A stretch of 64,000 bases of DNA from Aphrocallistes beatrix (taxonomy: Eukaryota > Porifera > Hexactinellida > Sceptrulophora > Aphrocallistidae). The stretch lies in NCBI GenBank assembly GCA_963281255.1, contig OY725489.1:6014523-6078522 (forward strand), read 5' to 3'. Positions 51,964 through 61,385 of the stretch are shown here, piece by piece. The first letter of the stretch is position 1, and every line of letters begins with the position of its first letter. The notes under the pieces were generated by a model. That model saw nothing but the letters and a program-made list of their open reading frames with translations. It ran no database searches and was not told the DNA's origin. A program made the translations under genes and the position numbers.

Positions 51964-54203
51964 TGAGTAAAAGACTTGAACAAAGCATGGTTTCGGGATT
52001 TTTTAAAAGAAATCGAACCGAATTCGAATATCATTGTGCCACTTCTTAAGACGGCGAGGTAGAGCCTGTTGTTACGAGTCATTCATCTGATTCTTATGCC
52101 TCAAGTTCAACAGCGAGTTTTACACTACTCGTACACAATCACTTTTTGTGACTGTGAAAGATTTGTCCAAAAAAGGTGAGAAACCGAGTCAGCCTTCCAT
52201 TATCTTTCCAAAAAACCAGGCAAGCAGACATTTTGATGCCCATTGGTATTTTCAATTCTTTTGGATAGAGTACAGCAAAGAAATCGATGCTATATTCTGC
52301 CAATCCTGTCGACTTTTTGGAGGAACAAAAAACGAAGGGACGTTTTCAACAAAAGGATTTTGTGATTGGAAGAAACTTGGAGACAAGTGCAAAAAGCACG
52401 ATGGTTCTGTCATGCGGCGCTGTTGAAATACAGAAAATCTGGGCTATGCATCAAAAAGTAGGTACGATTGATAAGCTACTAGATCCTAATTTTCGAAATG
52501 AGAAATTCATCAATGACAATCGGAAACATTTAATGACTTTTCTCGACGTTATAGTTTTTGTGCCAAACAAGAAATTCCTCTTCGTGGGGAAATGACTCAA
52601 ATCAGTCGCTCAATAAAGGGAACATTCTTGAAATGATGGATTTTTTAGGAAAATATGATATTCAGGTAACAAAGAGTATCGAAAATCTTCCAGAAAATGC
52701 AAAAATGCTGAGTACGATATTCAAAATGATTTACTTTCATCACTTACTTCGGTGCTTCTTGAGCATGTGAAACATGAAGTAGGAAATGCATCTTGTTATG
52801 CTATTCTAAGAAGGAGTTGTTAGGTGCTTCTTTGCGATATATCCATAAAGGTAATGTCAGTGAAAGAGCTATTGGCTTTATTGAATTGAAGGACATGGAT
52901 TCTGGCACTATTACTGAAAAACTGATAAAGCTACTTCAGCCTTTTGAGCTCGATCCTCTGAAATGTGTAGGTTAGGGTTACGACGGAGCTAGTGTCATGT
53001 CAGAAATACACCGAGGTGTCCAAGCGCGGATGAAAAGAGCAGGTTATCGCAATGCTACGTATGTTCATTGTGCTTCACATAAGCTTAACTTAGTGTTAGC
53101 AGCAGCTGCTGAACGACATCCTCTGATTAAATCATTCTTTGATATTTTAGACTTGACCTATTCGTTCATGAATGGAACAAAGCGCCATGTAGCCTTCTTC
53201 AAGGTCCAGCATGAGCACTATCCCAACGCGCACTATTGAACTTGCACGTTCATGTAGTACCCGTTGGTCTTCCCGTTCTTTGGAGGTGGAGAGGTATTTC
53301 GTCGATTTGATTGCATTCTTGATACTTTAAGCATATTTGAAAACGATAATGATGCAGAGACAAGTTTGGCAGCTAGATCTTTACTAGGTTCTCTACAAAC
53401 TAAGAAATTTGTGACCCTCTTAGTTTTCTTTGGTAGGCTATATGATTACTCTGATTTCTTTTGCAACTAAAGCTTTTTCAAAAGTCGACAGAAACTGTAT
53501 CTTCTTGTCTGATATTGCTTACGAGTTTGACAAAGTGGTGGAATATAAAGAGTTGTCAGGCAATTATTTAATCGAAAATTTCGATGTAAGAGGTACAACT
53601 AGACAGCGGCGTCTTCCAGAAAAGTTCAGAGATGCCTATCTAACTAATACTGTGGGACACCCAAACGCATCCAACTTTGAGAAGCTTATAATTTTAATAC
53701 GCCAAATTGTAAGCGAGATCTTAGCAGAATTGGATGCCCGTTTTGGTGCAGATCAATCTGGCATCATGAGGGCTGCTGCTTGTTGCTTACCAAACTCTCA
53801 AAACTTTCTTAACAAACAGGAATTGGATACATTATCTGAATTGTATGCAATAAGCATCAAAGATTGTGATTAAAAGTGTTCCGTTCTTATATTGCTCGGC
53901 TAGATGATTCTTAGCTACAAACTTTGATTGATGTACTGGATATCATTGACAAAGATATTTTTTCTGATGTCCACAACTTATTTCAGATTTTTGTTACTAT
54001 ATAGCCCTCAGACGTCATGCAAGGTTGAGCGAATGTTCTCATCTTTGAAGAGACTAAAAAGTCGTTTAGGTTAACAAATGACCACTCTACGTCTCAGTAA
54101 TCTTACACTCTTATCTATTAAAAAAGATATTAATGATACGCTTTGTTACATTGATGTGTTTGAACACTTTAAACAGATGAAGCATCGACGCTTTCTTCTG
54201 TAA
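51964..54203 (+). pseudogene. hAT transposase (ZMYM1/TTF-type), frameshifted
   Basis: ATG 51964 gives MSKRLEQSMVSGFFKRNRTE. Around 52148-52426: RHFDAHWYFQFFWIEYSKEI and AIFCQSCRLFGGTK, the TTF/BED-like zinc-binding region, then STKGFCDWKKLG. 52287-52595 and 52558-52975 hold the middle region. 52997-53239 gives SEIHRGVQARMKRAGYRNAT and YVHCASHKLNLVLAAAAERH, the conserved C-H region of hAT proteins. 53430-53873 and a frame to about 54200 give the C-terminal part, with VERMFSSLKRLKSRLG and a terminal RRFLL block that match the hAT dimerisation domain. At least five frame changes. The terminal repeats were not found. Confidence 0.82.
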
Positions 54204-54551
54204 TGTCAGTTTTTGTCCCTGAATTCAGATTATAGTGATAGCATCTTAGTTTGTAATCGATTTATTATTAAGTTATCTTTAATATATATTCTATGTACTA
54301 GAGACCAGCATAGGGTTCAGTAGTTTGATAACCTGGTAAGGAAGATATGAATTAACAGTGTGGTTACTTAAATTGTAAAATATAGTTAGTTGTAACTGCA
54401 ATTGGTTCTCAGTTTAGTTATCCGATTTTGATGAATATATTTTGAGCATCTGTGTTCCACATGTAAGCAATGGGGACCTAATCATACTTGTTCTACACAA
54501 GAAATTAACTTTTCTCATATATATAATCCCTGCACTTGCCCTCCCGGGATG
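54204..54551. other. no recognisable gene
   Basis: Spacer between two hAT copies, likely the 3' region of the first. Confidence 0.4.
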
Positions 54552-54559
54552 CATCTTGC

Positions 54560-56896
54560 CATAGGCGCAAACTTTTGACTTGTTATCAAAAGTGCCAGTG
54601 GTGCACCTCAATACAGCTATTTTTATAGGACCAATACCTTTAAAATTCTCAGTTCGTTACTACACTTTCTAAACTATATGTCATATTGTATATACATAGT
54701 ACGTATGTAGTAGTTGATAGTGCAACATCGAAAAAGGTAATTTTAACCTTCGTTCCTGCCATACTAGTAGTGAATTAAATATATTAGTTACAATATCGAT
54801 CTAGTAATGAATCTATCGGTTTCATCAACACTAGTAATCCATGTTATACGCACAACATAGACAAACTTTAGATTTCTTGTTATGCCTCGTCATTTCAACA
54901 GATATTTTTTGAAAACTTTTCCGTGGATACGATATGATCCTGAAATGGAAAAGCTTTTTGCAGCTTTTGCAAGAGAGCTAAAGATGGAGGTTTGAAGTTG
55001 TATAAGGAACCAGGATCCAAGCAAGTGAAGTGGCCGAGTACCTGGGTTGAAGAAGGATGGAATACCTGGGGAAGGTCAAGTGAGCTGATAGGCAGATACC
55101 AGAATAGTTCTAATCATCGACAGGCTGTGATTTTTGTAAATCAAAAATTCTATTGGCAACCAATTGACAGATCATTTCAGCGAACAGCAGCGGGAAAACC
55201 GAATAGCACTTCGTGCGATTATTCAAGTAGTACAATCCTCGGTAAACAGGGATTAGCGTTTCACGGTCATTCTGATGAAGAGGGGAACTTCAGGCAGCTA
55301 GTGTCATTAGTTGGCCAGTATTCTACTTCTCTTGATAAGTATCTAGTTAGAAAAGGATCCAAATGGTTGAGTTGGGAGACTCAAAACACTCTCATTAGGT
55401 CTCTTGGTGACGGGATTCTCGTGAAATTGGTGAAGGAGGTAATTTGTAATGGATTTTTTGGGGTAATTATGGACGAGACAACTGACTCGCGACAGTTGAG
55501 CAGGTGTCTATAGTCTTAAGAACAGTCTCGAGGGATCTTGAGGTTTCAAAACATTTTGTTGGGTTATATGATACCAAGGACGCAACTGCTCAGACATTAA
55601 CGGAGCTTCTAGTCAATACATTGGGAGAGATCAGCAAAGGCTTGCTCAACTTAGAGAACTGTCGGGCCCAAAGCTATGGTGGGGGAGCAAACATGAAGGG
55701 GCACCTCACTGGGGTACATACAAGAGTTAGGGGAATTCAACCAAAGGCAGTCTTCTCATATTGCAGTGGTCACATGCTTAACCTTGTTCTCAAGGACGCG
55801 GCTGAGAAAGTATTTGGTGAGTTGGTTACCGATGGTGAGACACAAACAACGAGTCGGCGAGGTCTAACCATCCGTCCACTATGTCCCACACGTTGGGTCA
55901 TGAGACAGGCAAGCCTCGATTCGATTCTCTGCAATTACGAAAGAATCGTCACCTTTTTAGATGAGATACCTGAGCATTCCGCCGACGCTATGATTCGGAC
56001 GGAGGCTGCTGGTCTCTTAACCAAGGCAGAGGGATTTCAAACTCTTTTCGGGCTCCGTGCACTCCACGAGTTGTTTGCTTCTGCCCAACCTATACATAAG
56101 TACATGCAATCTCCCCAGGTGTCAGTCAGCCAAGTGAAAGACCTATTAGACATGCTGGACATGGAGTATGCCTTAAAAGCAGGAATCCGACCACTAAACG
56201 TATCCGGAGAAGATGCAATAATAGATAAATCAGTGCAGAAGGCGGAAGCATTTTACATGGACTGTATGAGAGAGGCTGAAATATTGGATATTCATCTACC
56301 CTTATTGCGCACTAGCAGAGCGGATAGGAGGATTGCGAGGAATGACAGTGGTAATATGCCTACGGCAGAAGATGTAGCCAAAATCACCAAATCATGGTAC
56401 ACTGACAAATACATCCAAGTGTATGATACAGCCTCGAATTCGATCAAGAAAGACTGTGTAACCTGGCACTTTGCCAAGTCCACAAACACAAGCTTGATGA
56501 TCTCGATTTAGACCAATTAATGGAGGAGTGGAGGCAGCGCACAGCGAATGAATAGGTGTGGGACCAGATGCTGTAGAGGCTGCGCGAGCCAGAAAACAAG
56601 CTGAGAAAGCATCTAAGAAAGCTAGACATCTGGTAGAGGAAGCTTCAAAAGAAGAGGAACGCTTGAAGCGTAAAAGGAAGCAACATGAGGCAGGAGCAGG
56701 AGGATCAAATTAACACTTTTATGTCATATTTCCAAGATTCTAAATTAAATATTTCCTTAAGAGTAGTGGCTAAATTGTAAGAGTTGAAATTAGAAAGTAC
56801 AGCTAGCAGCTGCACCACCTTTCACCACCGACACTTTTATTTCAGAGTGTCAGTGGTGCACTTGCACCACCTGTACCACCGTACTTTGCGCCTATG
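54560..56896 (+). mobile_element. hAT transposon with exact TSD
   Basis: 2337 bp with 12-bp inverted ends CATAGGCGCAAA and TTTGCGCCTATG. The 8-bp target duplication CATCTTGC is exact at 54552-54559 and 56897-56904. It encodes a broken transposase on the plus strand. Confidence 0.92.
54882..56713 (+). pseudogene. hAT-type transposase (ZMYM1-like) with coiled C-terminus, frameshifted
   Basis: ATG 54882 gives MPRHFNRYFLKTFPWIRYDP, ending shortly after a frame break. From 54992: PSTWVEEGWNTWGRSSELIG (zinc-finger region remnant) and GFFGVIMDETTDSRQLS, the hAT DETTD block with the first catalytic Asp. After a frameshift, 55504-56511 is open for 335 codons: FVGLYDTKDATAQT, ENCRAQSYGGGANMKGHLTG, YCSGHMLNLVLKDAA (C-H region) and CPTRWVMRQASLD. 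The last part, in another frame, is a charged helix (ARKQAEKASKKARHLVEEAS). The usual hAT C-terminal dimerisation motif is absent, so the protein ends differently from the copy at 52-54 kb. Two to three frame breaks. Confidence 0.85.
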
Positions 56897-56904
56897 CATC
56901 TTGC

Positions 56905-59030
56905 CCCCCTGAATTTTTAACTCTAGCTACGTGCCTGATAGTAACCACTATATATGATGGATTGAAGGTGAAAGGTTATAAACGGCTGCACATGGTGCTC
57001 AAATTTGTTTTAGGAATCACTAACCATGTATGTCATATTACATATGGTGAAAAAACGAGCTAGCGACTTTAAATTCTGAGTTTCTATTAACTCTAATCGA
57101 TTTCTTTTTGTCAACCTTTCATCATCTCACTAATGGCGATAAGAGCGATATTTTGAATTATTCTGTTGTGTTTCATTCAAACCACTATAACCTCAAAACA
57201 CGAATAAAGGCTCTATCAAGATCCAAGCTGTTTTTCGTGAATTATAGTTCTATAATTAAAGGAGGCTAGAGTTTATAAATTTTATATTTGAAAAAAATTG
57301 TATCATTATTGTTTGAATTGACCAAAGAGTATGTGTTTCTTTTTATACAGCCCGTTTGTGTGGTGTTTTATTCAAAAAGTGCTTTTCTAATTATCTTTAA
57401 ATCTTTTCTGAGATATCTAGCCCTATCAGTTATTTGGGAAATATATCAGGGAGACAAATTAAAGCTTCGATTAATAGAAGAGGCTTCCGTTCGCCTGAAT
57501 AAACAGCGTCTCTGCCATTTTTGACTTGCTGTGCTCTTTGAGTAGCTCAGTTTCGTGGTTCCAATTTTTAACTCCCTACCTTAGCAGGCCTTCATTTAGA
57601 AATTGTCCTAATGGGGGGGGGGGCGAAATTAGTGCTCATGAAAAGAAGGGGGCAAAGCTCTTTGTTCGTGTGGTTCAGCACACGTCCTGTAGGTGGGTCT
57701 GTTGGCATACCCTCCTGGAAATTTTTTTTTTTGAGCATCCTTTGGACTTAATATTGATTTTGTTAGAAGTGTTATGCTTTAGAAGCACTTGTAACAATAA
57801 TAAAATTAACATAATTATGTCTGTCACACAGCCTTACCTAGCACATCTTGTGCGATTATTATATAACACTCATAGTACATTAAGTATACACCCCTGGCCG
57901 CAGAGTGTGGATTTCCCCCTGCTTCTCACACAACTTGCAATGCATTCCCTGCTCTGGTTAATTGCATAATACCCAAGGATGTTTCTGCTCCCGATTATTC
58001 TAGTAACTGAGTCTAGTTTTATAGACTTTCCTCGCTGAGCTTTGAAAATGGTAACCCACCTATTAAATTTCGGTAATTTGTATGTGGCAAGTCAAGGTTA
58101 GTGGTAAATTGGATCATCACTTCCGCATTGTCTGATTATCCACTAGACTCAGAACATGCTCATTTTCAAAAAAAGATCTCAAGATCCATATAAGTTTCCA
58201 ATCGTTTAGTACACAGTGTACTAGCCGCAAGGATGTCGTTTCTAGAATGAACCACGAAATTAGCCTACTGCAGAATTAATGTGGCTCAATATTGTTAAAC
58301 AACATGATTGAACAATGTCGACCAGCAAAGTTCAGCAATAATTTTAAAGCCATTAAGCCCAGACTTTCTATGCTTAGAGAATTTTCCGTATTTTGGTAGC
58401 CCAAAGTTCCGTATCACAGTGGGCAAACCAGTGGAAATAGATTCATTTTTCATTTTGCTATAATAGTTAAAATTGTTATATTACGTTTCTAAGATAGCTA
58501 AATAGCAAATCATTGTAATTACTTGACCAAATTTCTATTGACAGTTCAGATATTTCTATCTGAATACCAACCAGCCCTCTAATATAGTTCCTAGCATTTG
58601 GATGAATTTTGGCATGATATCCAATTTCCGAGTCAAATTGAAGAATGTAAAAGCAGCATATATACTGCACTTATAAACTTATTTGAATCTGTTTTTTGTG
58701 CATAATAATTTGAAATAGTTAGAATAACTCGACTGCCTACAGTTTCACATACTCATACAATTTCATCAATTCTACATCCGGTATGTTTTTAGTATATCTA
58801 TTTGTCATATTTACTCTTCGGACTTCTTTGGTGTATTATGCCGTGAGATGCGATTTACTCTATATCAAGCTAGAGAAAATTCTCTATAAAATGTATTTGG
58901 TTACTAATTGATTTGAGGTGGGGCATTTGCTCCCCCTGAAACATTCTCCTAAAAGAAACCCTGGTATTTATTTACTTCAATAGTATTTGTATGTTCAAGC
59001 ATTATTAATCTTCAAGCCTATAACATTCTC
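56905..59030. other. no recognisable gene
   Basis: About 2.1 kb of spacer. It has an 11-base G run at 57613-57623 and two unrecognised open frames on the plus strand (57288-57524 and 57526-57969) without domain motifs. Confidence 0.4.
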
Positions 59031-59109
59031 CAAGAATGCAAAAGCAATACCCGCACCGCATCTGAGCGCATTATTAGAGAACACCAAATCCTGAAACAGA
59101 ATTAGCTAC

Positions 59110-60897
59110 CATTCGCTCGAAATTAGAAAACCTTAAAGACATCAGAAGAAATTACGCTAGAAATTATGACTTACAAACCTGGGAAGAACTTCACTTTTGG
59201 GATGTTTCAGATGTTCTATCATCGATGAAACGTAAGTCATTAAACTCCTTCGAAAATTCAACTCAAAAACTTGTTTCCAAGTTGATACTAGTGAAGAAAT
59301 TCGAACTCCACTTCTTAACTTACAATTGAAGCAATTCAACACGCCTCCAGTCAGTATTGACACATATGAAGTCCATAGCTAAGATTGAAAAAGTTACAAG
59401 TAAGATAATTGTTTCTTTGTGTCTTCAGTTGATTGCTTACGAAAGCAAAAATTCTGGCACCATCGAAGTTTGCAATGAAATTGTAGAAGACTTGCCAACT
59501 TGACTTGCCAAAAACACAACACACAATTGTTGGAAATAAAATTATCTTTCTTACTAGACTTTCTCTCTATTGGAAAATTAAAGTACCGGGAACTGCGACA
59601 CTTTTTAAAAGAAGAACAATATTCATTTCATCTTACAATAAATAAAGTTACGAAATTTCGTGAAGATTCTTGTTTCATTAATGAATTGCGGTATTTTGAC
59701 AAAGGTCTTGGCTCACCAATTGGTATATACCATTCATATCAAACTATTGCATCGCAAACCATTTCTCAAATAATAGAGACTGAGAAACTGCAAGACGCTA
59801 ATTATCCTTTAACAGCCGAACTAAGTGATGGACTAGATCAGCGTTTCTGAACCTGGGGTACCTGGGGTAAACATTTTTTAAAATCGTAGCATTATTATCA
59901 ATGACTAAGTTCAATAACATTGATAGGGGTACGTGAGCCCTCATGCTGACACCAAGGGGTACCACTGACTGAAAAGGTTCAGAACTACTGGACTAGATGG
60001 ATCTGAATCACACACGATATACAACCAAATGCGGAATCATCCAGATATTTCGGCTAAAATTTTCTCCTTTTTGCCTTCAAAGTAATCAAGCTTAAATATT
60101 CCGATGGAATGATTATATGGACAAATCCATCTCCAAATTCACCTTTCGCTATGAGACCAATATCATTATTGGCCTTAAGCGAAGGGAAGAAAATGTAAGT
60201 TTTTAATGGACACAAACATTAATCCAGAGACCAAAATTTTACAAACAACCGGAATACAATTAACGACAAGAAAGGTTGATGACAATATCACAAGATTTTT
60301 TTGATACAAAAATGGCAGCTATCCTTGACGGGGCAGGCTGCGCATCTTGTCATTTATGTACATGCAGTAAAGATCAATTGAAAAACATTGACTTGATTAA
60401 GCAGGGTTTTCCTATTAACCGCTCAATTTCTTTAGCTTTGAAAATATTTAATGAGGTCGATGAAAACGAATTTATTTCCCTTCCAAGTAAGGACAGATTT
60501 GGAATAACGCACAAACCTCTATTAGATGAAAACATCCTATCCGCTTTCTCACTTTATGGCTACCTGAGGATATTCAGATGGTTCATGCAGTTTGTATACC
60601 ATCCACAAGCTGGAGAGAAGAATTGGACGCCCACTTCAGCAAAGATTCGTCAATCGATGGAATTTGTCCGTAGTTTACTATGGAAAAAATAAACGTTCGT
60701 ATCGACTGTTCCACTACTCAGGGCGGTACGACCTCTACTGGAAATGTGGTTCGAACTTGTTTTCAACGTATGAATGATGATAACAAAGAATTCTTTTACT
60801 GGATCTTATCGCTAATTCCTTGTGAGTATCACCAACCACTTACAGTTATCTACACCAACTTGGCTGTAATATTGCGGATATGTTTTGGGTTTTTTTG
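59110..60897 (+). pseudogene. RAG1/Transib-superfamily transposase relic
   Basis: Blocks in order on the plus strand: 59110-59500, helical LKDIRRNYARNYDLQTWEEL and WDVSDVLSSM. 59500-59850, FLSIGKLKYRELRHFLKE, SYQTIASQTISQIIETEKL, then AELSDGLD, resuming after a MITE as GSESHTIYNQ. About 60060-60200, SDGMIIWTNPSPNSPFAMRP and ISLLALSEG. 60276-60692, FFDTKMAAILDGAGCASCHLCT (zinc-binding CxxC), DENILSAFSLYGYLRIFRWF and NWTPTSAKIRQSMEFV. 60680-60897, GGTTSTGNVVRTCF and LIPCEYHQPLTVIYTNLAV. Their order and spacing parallel the RAG1 core: DG motif, PNS...KPL, CxxC, LH...F, GN.ARK, IP...R. The second catalytic Asp expected near LLALSEG is not visible, the C-terminal Glu region is lost, and several frameshifts exist. 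Inactive. Confidence 0.6.
59839..59990. mobile_element. 152-bp hAT MITE inside the RAG1-like gene
   Basis: Ends CAGCGTTTCTGAACCTGGGG and, inverted, CAGTAGTTCTGAACCTTTTC. The 8-bp duplication GACTAGAT is exact on both sides (59831-59838 and 59991-59998). Removing it restores the coding frame (SDGLD joined to GSESH). Confidence 0.92.
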
Positions 60898-61030
60898 TGC
60901 GAATTGATTGAGGAACTGGGGGGTGGGGTTAGAAACGTGAAATTTGGTACACAGGTAATTAATAATGAAACTTAGATGGAGTCCGAAGATCTAAGCGAAA
61001 TGTTCACACCTCACCGAGATAGGTGACAAA
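60898..61030 (+). mobile_element. Helitron F2-like 5' fragment
   Basis: GTGCGAATTGATTGAGGAAC and ATCTAAGCGAAATGTTCACA match the F2 5' region with changes. It truncates the RAG1-like frame. Confidence 0.55.
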
Positions 61031-61081
61031 TTGTGCTGACCAATGAAATTCGTTTCTTTTATCATACAAATACATTGGGAT

Positions 61082-61327
61082 ATAATAATTATAATAATTA
61101 TAATAATTATAATAATTATAATAATTATAATAATTATAATAATTATAATAATTATAATAATTATAATAATTAATTATAATAATTATAATAATTATAATAA
61201 TTATAATAATTATAATAATTATAATAATTATAATAATTATAATAATTATAATAATTATAATAATTATAATAATTATAATAATTATAATAATTATAATAAT
61301 TATAATAATTATAATAATTATAATAAT

Positions 61328-61380
<53 letters not shown>
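61082..61380. repeat. 9-bp microsatellite ATAATTATA grading into ATA repeats
   Basis: About 28 near-perfect copies of ATAATTATA with one irregular unit near 61160-61180, followed at the right by about 14 ATA units. It directly follows the 3' end of the minus-strand LINE. Long open frames of Ile, Asn and Tyr here are artefacts. Confidence 0.95.

Positions 61381-61385
<5 letters not shown>

Noticed and set aside
57613-57623. G-quadruplex element
   Set aside because: A single run of eleven G without further G-runs nearby; more likely a slippage tract.
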